A stretch of 64,000 bases of DNA from Datisca glomerata (GCA_003255025.1 QANY01002415.1:243364-307363), one strand, 5' to 3'; shown: positions 21,352-33,799, numbered from the stretch's first letter. Made by a program: numbers and translations. The notes: generated from the letters alone by a model not told the origin.

Positions 21352-22802
21352 ATGGCTTCACTTTCTCCTTCACTAGTAGAGCATAGTGAAGAAGATCATG
21401 ATCACAACCATCAAGTCAACAAGATCATCACTCCTCAATCTTCTTCTACATCTTCATCTTTGTCATCATCTTTCTTCACCAACACATCTGATCAACATCA
21501 TGAAATTGGAGGATCTTATTATTATAAAAGAAAATTCCAACAATTTCAACCTAAAGAAGATGTACGTACATAATTGTTATATTCTATTTTCATTTGTGTG
21601 ATATTTTTTTTTGTTTATTTAGAAAGATTTGTTACTTTTTTCATTAACAGGTCGATACAATCGATTGCTACGGCCGGTTGAGTGAAGATATTTCATTAGA
21701 GAATGAGATGCAAACTGGGCTTAGATTTAGTATTTGGAAGAAAGAAGAGAAGCGTGAAAGTTCAAATGAGAATAATTTGGTTAAATGGATTCCGACAAAG
21801 ATAAGGTTGATGCGTAAAATGACAAATCGTGCTCCAACGGAGGTAGAAATGCTAGTTAACAACACCAATAGATTTGAAGATCAGAAGGAATCCTCTCAAA
21901 ACAGCATCACCACAATTAGGGTTTGTAGTGATTGTAACACCACTAAGACACCACTTTGGAGGAGTGGACCAAGAGGCCCTAAGGTAAATCTATCATAGTT
22001 TCTTTGCCCTAATTTAGTAAGATGTTTACATCCAAGATTTACCGCTTGCCCAGAAATTTGAAAATGTTAAAAAAAATTGTCATGATCCTACTCAGGACTT
22101 GACCTTAAAATTCGTCTGTTGAATAATGATCTAAAAGTGTCATGGGCATACGAGTTTTATCACAAAATGTAAAGAAAATTAGTTTAATTATTAGCGCAGG
22201 AAGTTCATATACTAACGCGTACAAAACTATCGCATAATTGTTAAACGACCATTGAATTCCAAACATTTAAGCAGTTGGGTTGTCGATATGAATTTAGATA
22301 TTCATACGATTTTTTAAAACACTAAGATGACTCTAGCTAACCGATAAATGCAAATAGTCCTCACCGAAAATGATTTAACCAAATGCTTCACAATTTCACT
22401 TTTACATTAAATTGACAAAAAGTTCAAATTTGTGGGGTGCAGTCACTATGCAATGCATGTGGAATTAGACAAAGGAAGGCAAGAAGAGCAATGGCAGAAG
22501 CAGAAGCAGCAGTGAAGGGCAGTATTATTATTGAAGCAGACAAGCCATCTATAAAGACAAAAAATGTGAAGCAAAAGGATAAGATGATCGGATCAGACAA
22601 ACAAAAGATCAAAAGTAGGAGTAGTAGTTGCAATCTAATTGCCAATCCAAGAGGCAGACCTAAGAAGAAAATTTGCTTTGAAGAAACCAATATTATCAGC
22701 CTTCTAAGTAGTAGTAATCATCAAAACTCTGTTTTCCCTCAAGATGAAAAGGAAGCTGCTATTCTTCTTATGGCTCTTTCCTATGGCCTTGTTCATGGTT
22801 AG
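21352..22802 (+). CDS. GATA21/22-like: B-class GATA transcription factor, LLM-domain (GNC/CGA1 type)
   Basis: Three exons: 21352-21561, 21651-21983 and 22443-22802, with GT-AG introns of 89 and 459 bp, both between codons, giving 300 residues. Nuclear DNA-binding regulator; in Arabidopsis the closest known type (GNC, CGA1/GNL) promotes chlorophyll synthesis and chloroplast development and represses flowering and gibberellin responses. The zinc finger is C162-X2-C165-X18-C184-X2-C187, the class-B spacing, and intron 2 splits it after GPRGPK as in relatives. Other family marks are LRFSIWKK (94-101), WIPTKIRLMRKM (116-127), a basic tail after the finger (RQRKARR), PRGRPKKK and the C-terminal LLM domain (EKEAAILLMALSYGLVHG, 283-300, with L289-L290-M291). 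The N-terminus is rich in His and Ser. No stop or frameshift, so it is probably functional. A diverged zinc-finger exon relic lies at 34537-34611. Which Arabidopsis paralogue is orthologous cannot be told here. Confidence 0.96.
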
Positions 22803-23123
22803 TGACCCAATTTTGCTTTAATAACTAATTAGGGTTACAGTTTTCTTAATTAGTTAAGTTCTATTGTATTTATTTTTCAATAATTAATTAAGTAAAACAT
22901 ATAAAGTCATGGCCTTGTGGGTTTGATCTTCGTGAGGTTTTTTCTTGTATTTGAAGAGCGAAGCAAATTATGGGTCTCTCTTCTCTTAAGCTTTCTATTG
23001 CTTATCTAATGTTTTTCTATGGTAATTTGCTTTCAAATTTCTAAGTACAATTGGTTCTTGTTTAGTTAAAGTTCACATGTGTTGTAATATGTTTTTAATC
23101 TCTGGTTACTTATTCAAACTATG

Positions 23124-23129
23124 AATAAA
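23124..23129 (+). terminator. Candidate polyadenylation signal of the GATA gene
   Basis: AATAAA, 322 bp after the stop codon, in AT-rich DNA and upstream of the LTR element that begins at 23293. Plant signals are loose, so other sites may be used. Confidence 0.4.
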
Positions 23130-23287
23130 GAGATTTATTTTTGAATTATACTATATTATACGTTCTTAATTATAAAATTTAAGGGTCTAGGACAATTTAC
23201 TTTCTCCAATGATAGCCTCTTAATTTCACACATTGGACTTTAGAGTTTTAATATGAAAATTTTTGTCCTTAAACTCAATTTTTGTTG

Positions 23288-23292
23288 CAATG
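23288..23292. repeat. Target site duplication, left copy (CAATG)
   Basis: CAATG immediately precedes the LTR start TGTTTCGG; the same five bases follow the right LTR at 29070-29074. Confidence 0.88.
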
Positions 23293-23885
23293 TGTTTCGG
23301 AGATGAATTCCAAACCGGATAAAGTTGAGAACGAAGAGTAGTCTAGTCATCGGAGAAGCCTTGAGAATGTGAAGGTCTAGCTGGAGAAAAGGATGAATAT
23401 CATTAGCGGCCTAGACGGTGACAATTACAGGCAAACGCACCTCTTTGGGATTGCCAAGGATGGGAGAGAGAGAGCCTCCAAATGTGTGTGTATAATGTCC
23501 TAAATATTCCACCCCTTCAATAGGAGTGTTAAGCTTCTTTATATAGAAAGTAAGGGGTAAATCTTATTTTATGATTGGCCAATCAACGATTACCAAGTGT
23601 AAGTGGAGGCCAAAGTATGAGACGCTGTCACGTGTTCCTAAGTTCATCCTCAACGAGAGGACGACACATTTAAAGCCTATTGAGGAGGTTATGACGGCAG
23701 ACCGACACGATGAGCCTCATCTTAATCCTATCAAGCTGTATGCCTCCAATTCATTCCCAAGACGGTAAGAGTCCATCCAAGTCTTGTCACTTGACTTGAT
23801 GGTTACGGGTAAATAATCACAGGGGTCTGACTAGTGCGGGTGGACCCAGCAGGTATGTCCAGGATAGAAAATTCATATATAAACA
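23293..23885 (-). repeat. 3' LTR of the LARD-like element (left copy)
   Basis: 593 bp with TG...CA ends. On the minus strand it has TATATAAAG (complement of 23537-23545), a good TATA box. It shares long identical words with the right copy, e.g. GAGTAGTCTAGTCATCGGAG and CAAATGTGTGTGTATAATGT. Confidence 0.92.
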
Positions 23886-24999
23886 TTAGCCCATTGTGAA
23901 AATTCAAGTGCGTAGCACTTGACCTTGTACATAGTTGGTGTGTGTTATAATCTTACTCGATGAGTCACCGAATTGTGAGATGTTCAATTGTGATGATGAA
24001 TGTTTCTTCACTAAATCAGTCATGCATGGTCATCTTCATTATTGTAGCCTCCAGTTAGATGTGATGATATATCAATTACTTTCATTTAGCCTCCAATAAG
24101 AGATGCAAGAAGTAGTTGACTACGACGAGCCTCACTCAATAAAAAATCTGATCATGGCGATATTCATTGAAGAATGACTAACTGAAAAATATATATACAC
24201 TAGCAATGCACAACCTTATGTTCAATGTTAGCACAAGTGAATATACATGATAAGATTTGTATCATATGCATGTTCACGATGTGTGTTCAGGCCAATGTAT
24301 CATAACAAGTTAAGAGAGTCAAACAACATTCTTTAACTATATCATGGTCATATATGACATACGTTCAAATTTAATATTACTAGAAATAATTCATCAGAGT
24401 CATTACCATCACTTTTCAATATTAATGATATGAGAGAACTGATCGAGAAAACTCACCAGAGAGGAGTTTAACCAATGCGGCATAACATCAAGGCAACATA
24501 TTACCCAAGAGAAAATCTAATCATGGCAGAGTTCGTCAAGAAATTGCTCGGCGGCAGGTAAACATGCTGAAGTGTCATCTTTAGATGATTCGGCCTGTGA
24601 AAGTACATATACATAGTAACCTGCATGATACTGCCTAAGAATGTACATATATACACGAAAATATAATCAATCTATCCAAGGGGGCACATACTTTTGTGAT
24701 CATTTAAACTATTTGTAATGGTCACGCTTAAAGGGATACTCATTCCTACTTCAGATTTTTATTATTCATCAATTCTTACTTTGAACTTTCATTACACATA
24801 CTCATTTGTTCCTACTTTGAACCCTTAATGCATCCCTACTTCGCACTTACATTGCCCTTACACACAACTTTTAGCATAAGTATATCCATGATAAATTTCT
24901 AAGTTAGATTTAATCCATACACCAACGGCCATATTCTATGGCAACAAGCGAAGCAATAGTAACTTGTGTATTTCAAACATGTAACGACGGCCAGTCTTT

Positions 25000-25436
25000 A
25001 TTGCATTTCAGGGACAAACTTCCTTGAAAAGTCTTAAATGCGTTTCAAGAATAACCTTTATTGGAACATCTTAAACGCGCTACAGGAACGAACTTCGTTG
25101 AAACGACTTAAACACGTTACAAGAACTAACTTCGCTACAATGTCTTAAATGCATTATAGGAACTAACATTGTTGAAACGCCTTAAACACATTCCAGGAGC
25201 GAACTTTGCTGAAACATCTTAAATACGTTCTAGGAACTAACTTTGTTGAAACATCTTAAACGCGTTACAGGAACAAACTTCGCTGAAACGTCTTAACGCA
25301 TTTCAGGAACAAACTTTGCTGAAACGTCTTAAATACGTTCTAGGAACTAACTTTGCTGAAATGTCTTAAACGTGTTTCAGGAACAAACTTCGCTGAAATA
25401 TCTTAACGCATTTTAAGAACAAACTTTACCGAAACT
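25000..25436. repeat. Minisatellite, 37-bp units, inside the LARD-like element
   Basis: About eleven copies of a unit like GAAACGTCTTAAACGCGTTA followed by CAGGAACAAACTTCGCT. Copies differ by substitutions, and some lack two bases. The array is in the portion toward the 3' LTR of the element. Confidence 0.9.
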
Positions 25437-25513
25437 AACCCATTATAAGTTTTTGGGTTATTTTGATAACTACAAAAGTCGAAGTAAAAATTACGATGCC
25501 AAATGTCTTTCAG

Positions 25514-25850
25514 TTCTAAGTCACCCCTCATGACAAGTTTTATCGTTACCTCGGGTGCACTTAACGGTAATTCTTGCTCAGTAGTCCTAAGTCACACCTC
25601 GTGGTAATTTTATCGTTACATCGGGTGCACTTAAGGGTGATTTTTGCTCAACAATTAAGTCACCCCCTCGTGGTAATTTTGTCATTACCTCAGGCGCACT
25701 TCACGGTAATTTTTGCTCAACAGTCATAAGTCACCCCTCATGGTAATTTTGTCTTTACCCCAGGTGCACTTAGCGGTAATTTTTGCTCAACAACCCTAAG
25801 TCACCCCTCGTGGTAATTTTATCGTTACCTCGAGTGCACTTAGCGGTGAA
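25514..25850. repeat. Minisatellite, about 69-70-bp units, inside the LARD-like element
   Basis: Five copies of a unit beginning CTAAGTCACCCCTCGTGGTA and containing TCGTTACCTCGGGTGCACTT and GGTAATTTTTGCTCAACA. Unrelated in sequence to the 37-bp array about 80 bp away. Confidence 0.9.
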
Positions 25851-27539
25851 TCATCAACCCACCAATTAAGGTGATTTTATTGTCACTGAGACAACAATTG
25901 ACTTGGAATACTCTGCTTGAGGCACCATACATGATTATTTCCTATTACCATGCATGAGTGTGCATAACCAACATAAAAATATTTCCTTTATATGGTATTA
26001 GTGACATACTTAAAGGAGGCTGGAAGCCCTTTTCATAATGATAATGTAGCTATGTACGATAAAATTCTCATAGAAAACAAGTCTTTATTCTTGTTATCTC
26101 GATTATTGGTCAGAAAGAGAATCTCCTAGTAAAATAGAAAACTGGTTGTGAGAGCAGATCTTCCAAACATAAACAATAGTGTAGAATACGTCACATGGAA
26201 TATGTATATATTGATATTTTCCCCTCTTTTCGCAGCTTAAAGAAATATAAGTCATCATTTATTTTTTGCCCGGACTAAATTCAATAATGACGTAGAGACT
26301 ATGGGCCAATATAGAATAGTAAATATATATCTAGAGTTCCTCATATGCATACTTGAGCCCCCTTTAAGTGTGATTCAGATTGATGTGGCAGAGATCATGA
26401 GTACCCATGAGATAAATCTAGCAATTCCCTCAAGATAAGTCAGATAATCAGTTAAGAAAGCCGTATAATAAGCTGATTGATAAATCTCAAATATCCATAA
26501 TCAGTCAGAGAATAATTTGTATATCCTCATAATTTGTTCTATTCGAAAAGTCCTCATATGTGAAGGAAAACATATGTCCATGATGACAAAGTGAATTAGG
26601 CGTAACAAGTGTCAAACTCTTGAAACGAATGTCAAATCGAATATAATTTAAACACATATATGATATAAAATGTGTTGATCAAAGATGTAAATTAATAAAA
26701 GAGATTAAAGAATAAAAGCATGTATATATATCTTTTCTCTTATATAAACATGGTCGACTTGTAAATTTCATACAATCTAGATGCATATTCAACTCACATA
26801 AAGATAATCCTATAAGCATGAGAGTGTTACTCTAACCAATTATAGGCAGTTAAGCATGCGTTATGAATAAATATATGAGTTCAAGCTCTTTTTTAGCCCT
26901 TCTAATAAAATGATTATGTCAGAAAACTGGCCAAATCAAATATAAGCTCTTTAAGGTATCAAACTCTAAACATGCTTTCGATAGATAAAATGCATAAAAC
27001 ATTTTAGTCTTGATAATTCATTTAAATTATCGAAATATGAATAAAGCACAAAGTGTTGATAAAAATGATAGTACACCAAAGTATTGCTAATGCACAAGAA
27101 TCAATTAATCATTATATTTATCATAAAAGTTTGACATGAATTTGATATTACTATGATTAGTACTTAAATATACTTGGCCGATACATATCAAATTATTAAC
27201 AAGGAGTCAATTCGGTTTGTATATGATTTGTAACATTGATGATAATCCTTTATTATCCACAATAGGGTCAAGTTATCAAATTATCCAAGATAGATGATAT
27301 AAACATGATAACTGTAATTTCTATAATTACATTAGAGCGTGATAAAATTTAAACATGAGGAGTTAATTAATTATGTATCACATAATTAACGTAAAATCAA
27401 TTTATACTAATTATTTAATATACTTGAACAACCGTGTAAATATATTATCTAAGACATTATATGATAAACTCATGCAATCATCAAATTTTATTTTGAAGAA
27501 TAAAATATGTATTTAAAAACAAAACAATAATTAAAAAAG

Positions 27540-28448
27540 AAATACTTAACTTACAATTTGATGTCCTACCTTTGTTTGCATGCGGTCGGTGACCCGTGCA
27601 ATTGAGACTCGGTAATATAACTGTGGTTGAATATGTGAAGGCTTTTTCATTGGGGAGTGCTGAGCTTGTGAAAAAATCATGTGTTGGCCCTTTGAAGAGC
27701 CAATGGCCACGCGTTGTGCTGCTGGAAGGAAGGAGTTGACCCATAGGACGCGGGCCAAGGATGACCAAACGTGGGTCCTGACAGGGAGTGGATCGGGTCA
27801 CGGGTCTTCCCACGGGTTGTGCTTGGTGGATAGAACGCTCGGGTCAAGTACGTGTTACGGGTTCAGCACGGTTCGAGCATAAACCACATAGGCCGCGCTC
27901 GTTGGGCTTCATTGGCGATCCGTGGACTGGCCTGCTTTTTTGCTGTGTCGGCCCGGAGCTGAACGGTTCGGGTAGGTCAACCCAGAACCTGCAAACATGT
28001 AAGGATGAAGCAGTCGTCACTGATGGCGCGTGTGGTAGTGTCGGGCGGCCTTGTTGACTGTAAACACCTCAAAATTAACGGAAAATCCTGTCTAAATCCT
28101 TTTATAGGTGTTTTGAAACCTAAAAATGATTCACTTGACGTAGATCTTAGATTTAGAGATCGAAAATGGAGCAGGCTTTTTTCATCGTTCACATCAATTC
28201 CAGCGGCCATGTTCTATGCGGATATCCTTCTCCAGAGCATATCCGACGTTGTGAAGGGCATCTTCGTCGGGTAGTCGTCGGCTGGGCTCCGCGGCAGCCA
28301 CCTCTCTCGTCGATTTCTCATGCTATCCTTGATTTTCTTTTTTCATTTTTTTTCAAAAATAATTTCATATTTGAAATTCCAGATCTAAATCTGGAAAATG
28401 GAGGACTCCTCCATATTCCTTTACAACGATCTTCTTCCGACAGACCAC
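27540..28448 (-). other. Leader region of the LARD-like element
   Basis: Less AT-rich than its surroundings. It has several short open frames on both strands (for example minus 28210-27977, 77 residues) but no recognisable domain. Bases 27760-27880 are rich in CGGGTC/GACCCG words. I interpret it as the untranslated leader plus remnants of coding sequence. Confidence 0.5.
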
Positions 28449-28466
28449 TCCCCAATGGAGACGCCA
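28449..28466 (-). promoter_or_regulatory. Putative primer-binding site of the LARD-like element
   Basis: On the minus strand, one base after the LTR end, TGGCGTCTCCATTGGGGA. TGGCG starts are common for gypsy-type elements. The exact tRNA was not identified. Confidence 0.55.
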
Positions 28467-28467
28467 T

Positions 28468-29069
28468 TATTTCAGGGATGAATTCAGAACCGGATCGGGT
28501 TGAGAACGAAGAGTAGTCTAGTCATCGGAGAAGCCTTGAGAATGTGGAGGTCTAGCATGGAGGAAAAGATGGACATCCTTAGCGTCCTAGACAGTGACAA
28601 CTACCGGCAAACACACCTCCTTGGGGGTAGCCAAGGAGAGGGAGAGGGAGAGAGAACCCCCAAATGTGTGTGTATAATGTCCCAAATATTCCACCCCCTT
28701 CAATAGGAGTGTTAAGCATCTTTATATAGAAAGTAAGGGGTAAACCCTATTTTATGATTGACCCATCAACGATTGTCAAATGTAAGTAGAGGTCAACGTA
28801 TAGGACATTTTCACGTGTTCACAGGTTCATCATCAACGAGAGGATGGCGCATCTAAAATCTACTAAGTTGGTCATGACGGCGGACCGACACGACGAGTCT
28901 CATCCTAATCCTACTAAGCCGTATGCTTCCAATTCATTCCCAAGGCGATAAGAATCCATCTAAGTCTTCTACTTAACTTGATGATTACGGGTAAATATTT
29001 GCAGGGGTCTCCGACCAGTGCGGGTGGACCCAGCGGGTATGTCCAAGGTAGAAAATTCATCAATAAACA
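28468..29069 (-). repeat. 5' LTR of the LARD-like element (right copy)
   Basis: 602 bp. On the minus strand it begins TGTTTATTGATGAATTTTC and carries the TATATAAAG box (complement of 28720-28728). Its inner end is TATTTCAGGGATG where the left copy has TGTTTCGGAGATG. Confidence 0.92.
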
Positions 29070-29074
29070 CAATG

Positions 29075-29742
29075 TTATCCTTAGCTAGCTATCTTCCTTT
29101 GCTTAAATGATAATTAAGAAACTAATTACCTCACATAGTTTATTGTTTATCATATATAATTCACTCCAGTATAAACCTATTTATGTGAATATTAGATTGG
29201 CGGGATATGATTAAAATTTGGTGGATTTATATTGTTTTTTATACAACAGTACCTTGTGATTAAAAGGAATACAAAATTTAATTATAAAATAACACTCATT
29301 ATAGTAAAAAGACAGCGGGAAGCAAATATTTTTGACATCTAAGAAGAAAGGGGAACAAGAAGATAAGGTTGTCAATCCACAAATAAAAAGGGGCAAAATT
29401 TATTAGTTTAACTAACTTATTCAATTAACGTCGCTCTCTAGCCTTGTTTCTCGTCTGTTGTTTCTATTCTAGCTTATGTCCTGGTTTTTTCCATAATATC
29501 TTTCTTCTATTTCTAATAGAGGTACGTTTTCTCTTTGATTATGTCTAGGGATTATCTCTTTAATAAAGTTTCTTTCTTTGTCAAAAGGGGGACTTTCTTT
29601 CTAGAAATTATCTATATCCTTATTCGAATACAACTTTGACAGAATATACATCGAGTAAAAATCTTTCTTTTTGAAAACAATTTCTTCAGTCAGCTTCTTG
29701 ACATAATGTTGGTCAATTGATAGCCCACTCTATTTGGCATTA
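29075..29742. other. Spacer and probable LINE 5' leader
   Basis: No gene seen. From about 29400 the CT-rich text (CGTCGCTCTCTAGCC, TCTCGTCTGTTG) could be the leader of the LINE that follows; the 5' end of the LINE was not defined. Confidence 0.35.
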
Positions 29743-30700
29743 TGAAGGACCTTTGTGAAGGGTTTGACAACTTTTTTGACCATGAAGACCTGTTGCAAGA
29801 AGAGACACAAAAACAGGAGACATGTTTAGTAGGTAGACTAGTATCAGATCACGGGGTTAACTCTTCAGCAATGGCAATCATTTTGGGGAAAAGTTGGGGT
29901 ATAGATGGAAATTAAAGTATTAGAGAAAAATACTTTCCTGGTCAAAACCAAGAGCAGTATGGATGTGAGAAGAATTGAAAATAAGGGTCCTTGGAGTCTT
30001 AATGGTGGCCCATTGATCTTGAAAATGTATGAACCTAACACACACGTGGTTGAGTTAAATTTTGAATTTTGTCCTATTTGGGTACAAATTCAAGATTTAC
30101 CTCCTGATTGGGTTTCAGAAGAAATTGCAAGAATGTTAGGCTCCCAAATTCGTACCATATTAGAGATTGATGAATATACATTAAAGTGAACGCTTGCAGG
30201 ATCTGATAGGGTTCAAATTCTCTATTTGACATTAGTAAACCATTGATCCCTGGTGTGTGGGTTAAGAGAAAGAACAAGCTCCCAATATGGATAGAATTCA
30301 AGTTTGAAAGGCTACCTCAATTATCTTTTCAATTGTGGGGTTATATCTCATGATCTCAGATCTTGCAACAAGAGGAAAAATTTGAGAAAAGATGAGGACT
30401 TTTTGTTTGGGGAATGGTTGAGAATCGAGATTAATATTAAAACTTCCATAAATATTAGATTCGTTTATGCTAAAGAGAAGAACAAAGACTCGGGCGGTAA
30501 GGATTCTGGAGGTAGCAGTCAATGGGGTTAGTTTCAAGTTTCCTCAGAGATTACAGTTTCTGGATAAAAGATCCAATCTATCAGGCCAGACTTGGGAAAG
30601 AGCAATAAAGGTACAGCAGAGCAGTGTTCTGGTAAGATTTTAAGGGTTCCTAACGAGTCTAGGACATCAGGTATGAAGCTTTTATTATCAAATTCAAGAA
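29743..30700 (+). pseudogene. LINE (L1-type) ORF1, DUF4283/zinc-knuckle protein
   Basis: The first ATG (29743) opens MKDLCEGFDNFFDHEDLL, like plant LINE ORF1 starts, followed by CLVGRLVSD. The frame shifts and continues at 29905-30188 as a DUF4283-type domain: GPWSLNGGPLILKMYEPN, FCPIWVQIQDLPPDW. A retroviral-type knuckle follows near 30330-30370 (NCGVISHDLRSC), lacking the first Cys of the CCHC set. ORF1 proteins bind element RNA. The open segments are separated by frameshifts, so it is not functional. Confidence 0.85.
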
Positions 30701-30939
30701 TTTATTTTCCTCTCAATCTATAAGTGATAATCCAAATAATCAACAAATGAATGTTCACAAGGCTGATCAGGTGAACAAATATGTCCATGAAAGTGATGGT
30801 TTTAATAGGAAAAAGAGACTCAGGCTTGAAACTGATGAATTGATACAAGAATTGAGTTTTAATGATATCTTAAATTATGCTACAGTGGTTTCTAAAAATA
30901 TGGTTGAACATGGGGTTGTGATGGCTTTATCCTGGAGAC

Positions 30940-32900
30940 ATTATCCAGGAAAGACTACATAAATTTATCCAGGAATGACTAGATAGGGTCCTGATTAATG
31001 ATTCTTTCTTGGAGAATTTTCCTAATATAGAGGTCCAAATTCCTCCTAACATTGAATCTGATCATAACATGTTAATAATCTCTCTAGATAAGAAGACTTC
31101 TAAACTAGTAGGAAATTTAAGCGAGAAGCAAAATGGTTGCTTGAAGAAGGCTTCGATTCTGTTCTATCTAATAGTAAAAAACATAAGTCTAGGGGTTATA
31201 TGGGTAATTTTATTGCTAAATATAAGGGCTTGCAAAGGATATTAAATATTGGAATAGGAATGTTAGAGGCAATCCTAAGTTCCATCTCAGCCAAATAATG
31301 AGGAAATGACCCACCTAGATGAGGATAAGGAAGAAGAAAGGATTAAAAATCAGTACTTGCTTCTAGCATTAACAATATTAGAAAACAAGAGGAAATCTAT
31401 TTGGGCCAGCGGGCAAGAATCAACTAGTTAAAAGCTGGTGATAAAAACACAAACTTTTTTCATAATTTTGTCTTAAAGAGAAGGATGTTCAATAAAATAA
31501 TAAGATTGAGGGATAAGGATGGGTCGTGGCAGACTGATGAGAGTGAGGTCATAGAGATTATTCATTCTCAATTTTCTAATAATTTTAAAACTACCTAACT
31601 CAGATGAGGATTGTGTGCTTAATAAGGTAAACAAGGTCATTTCTTAAGAGAATAATAATTCTTTGGTGGATAGTGTTTTTTTGAGGAGGTCATAGATGCT
31701 GTTTTTGGTCTTGGAGCTGACAAAGCCCTGGCTCAGATAGAATACATGATTTTTTCTATCAAAAGTATTGGGATCTATTAGGATGTGATGTATGGAATGT
31801 TGTAAAGGTTTTTTTAGAATGGTTGTCCCTAGATCAATGAATAAAACTAACATAAATCTTACTCCTAAAGTCCAACAGCCTGAAGTCCCTTCTTATTTAG
31901 ACCCATTGCTTTATGTAATTTCTCATATAAGATAATATTAGAGATTTTCTCTAATAGGTTAAGGGGCTGCTTAGATCATGTGATTTTAGAATCCCAATGA
32001 GCTTTTGTTAATGGTAGCATATCCAACATAATTCACTCATTGCTCAAGAGTTATTTTACCACATTAAAAAAGGAAGAAGGAAGGAAGGGTATTGTAGTCA
32101 TTAAAACTAGCATGTCTAAGCCTACGATAGGATGAATTGGAGTTTTCTTTAAAAATTATTGTTAAAAATGGGTTTTGCTCCTAAATTTGTTCACTGGATA
32201 ATGTTAAGAGTTTCCTCTATTAATTATAAGATTTCTTTTAATGAAGATCCAAAAATTTCTATTAAGTCTGATGGGGGATTGAGATAGGGAGATCCATTAT
32301 CACCCTATTTATTTATTTTGGTAGCTGAAAGTCTTTCCAAATACATTGATTGGACTATAAGGGTATGTGATCTAAATCTTGTAGCTCTCACATTTTTCTT
32401 TGCTGATGATAGTTTGTTTATTTCAGATGTACTGGATATTATTTCTTGTGATAATTTAAATATGTGCAACTTAAAATATTGTAATGCATCTGGGTAAAAG
32501 ATCAATTTGGATAACAGTAGCTTATGGTTTAATGGTAATGTTAATGATAATAGGAAGGATGTTATGTAAAAAAATCTTTAATATTCCTCTAAAGGAAAAG
32601 ACTGAATGGGAATTAGTTGGGAATCCAATAAAAAATGACATCTAGTAAATGATGTGGAGGTTTGGGTTTCATGGGTTTAGTGGATTTTAATTCATCTTTG
32701 TTAGCAAGACATACTTGAATTATTCTTAATAACCCTAATAACATGTCTGTTAGACTTCTAAAGAGTTTATACTGTCCCAATTGTAGCTTTCTTGAAGTTA
32801 AGGCTGGAAAGTCTAGCGCTCATGCGCCTGGAAAAACCTATGGCATGAAAAATAAGTTATTTGGAAAAACTCAGTGTGGGGAATAGGTAATGGCTTATCA
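30940..32900 (+). pseudogene. LINE (L1-type) ORF2, endonuclease remnant and reverse transcriptase
   Basis: Only the end of the apurinic endonuclease is left (RVLINDSFLENFPN, then SDHNMLIISLD at 31055-31090), implying a large deletion near 30940-30965. RT follows: FRPIALCNFSYKIILEI at about 31890-31940, GLR-GDPLSPYLFILVAE at about 32275-32325 (with a stop in place of Gln) and the catalytic block FFADDSLFIS at about 32395-32425. The C-terminal region GGLGFHGF/LLARHTWIILNN lies at 32655-32730. These motifs are specific to non-LTR elements of L1 type in plants. Many stops and shifts. The 3' end merges into a minus-strand copia fragment at about 32930. Confidence 0.87.
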
Positions 32901-32929
32901 TTGACTGAATATTCTGTGGTGGTGGAGCT

Positions 32930-33785
32930 TCCAAGATTGAGGGTATGTAGAATACCGATTATTTTGCATTCTTACTCCTCTTCAAATGTTAAGCATGCAT
33001 GAACTAAACCTGCCACCTCTAAAGGCTTTGAACCCTCTACCTCTGTTACTTCCTCTGTTAGAATCCAGACTACAGGAAGCCAAAGGTACAATGGTTTGAA
33101 AAAAAATTATCTTTTTGTTTCTGTTGAGACTCTAAGAAATGTTACTAAGATTTGAGTAGAATTTGAAGTTCTTCAAATGCAATAGGTTCAACTCTTGTAC
33201 GAATTAAAGTACTTCAAGTGTTGTATTTACTTGGCGAACCATTGATGGTATCAATCAGGATTTCTTCATCATCCAGATACACTGACACTACACAAGTTTA
33301 TCTTTTAACTATTTGATTCTTTGGATATAAGAGTATTGTTTTGAGTAGCTTTTTTGGATATTGATTGAATGTCAGAATTCATAAAGAATATCGGTTCTTG
33401 ATATAGAAGAGAGCCTCATTTCAATAGGATTCCAAACTTCCATATACGTTTTGCAACCCACCACAAAGGATAATGTCATTGGTGACAATGTCGCATTTAT
33501 CAGTGTCATGAGAGACTGATCCTGTGCTAGAAACTTTGGATTCACTTCAGTTGTAATTGCTCCCTTGTCATTCCTAAGAAACTACTTGTGAGGCCAATAT
33601 AAAGTTCTATCAGCATGCCAAAAAACAGAATTGGCCTTAAGAGTTGAAGTGACTTGATTTTTCAAAGATCAAAACTAGTTGAATAAAGTTTAATAAATAT
33701 CAAATTGAAAATGTTACAAAAAAAAGATAGGAGATTAAGATTGAGAATCTGTATTATTTGTAATAGATGAAGAGTGTAGCAGCCA
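32930..33785 (-). pseudogene. Copia gag remnant, minus strand (copia E)
   Basis: On the minus strand an ATG at 33785 opens MAATL, then, with shifts, a gag core: NPKFLAQDQSLMTLINATL, EVWNPIEMRL, then VSVYLDDEEILIDTINGSPS and RTRVEPIAFEELQILL, and finally an Asn/Arg/Gly-rich stretch (SNRGSNRGRGFKAFRGG) near 33000-33070. This order is typical of the retrotran_gag_2/3 family of copia gag. It is cut off at about 32930 by the end of the LINE; pol is missing. Confidence 0.8.
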
Positions 33786-33799
33786 TTACTGAGACGTTT

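Larger units (their letters stand above)
23293..29069 (-). mobile_element. Complete non-coding LTR retroelement (LARD-like, probably gypsy/Tat-related)
   Basis: A 5777-bp element with direct terminal repeats 23293-23885 and 28468-29069 and a perfect 5-bp target duplication CAATG at 23288-23292 and 29070-29074. Orientation is minus: next to the right LTR the minus strand begins TGGCGTCTCCATTGGGGA, like a gypsy primer-binding site, and next to the left LTR it ends ACAATGGGCTAA, like a polypurine tract. The 4582-bp interior shows no gag, protease, RT or integrase motif on either strand. Two tandem arrays (25000-25436 and 25514-25850) lie in the part near the 3' LTR. LTRs are about 85% identical by eye. 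Such elements depend on enzymes supplied by an autonomous relative. Confidence 0.9.

Noticed and set aside
25000..25436. CRISPR-like array with about 37-bp spacing
   Set aside because: The whole 37-bp unit repeats; there is no alternation of conserved repeat and unique spacer.
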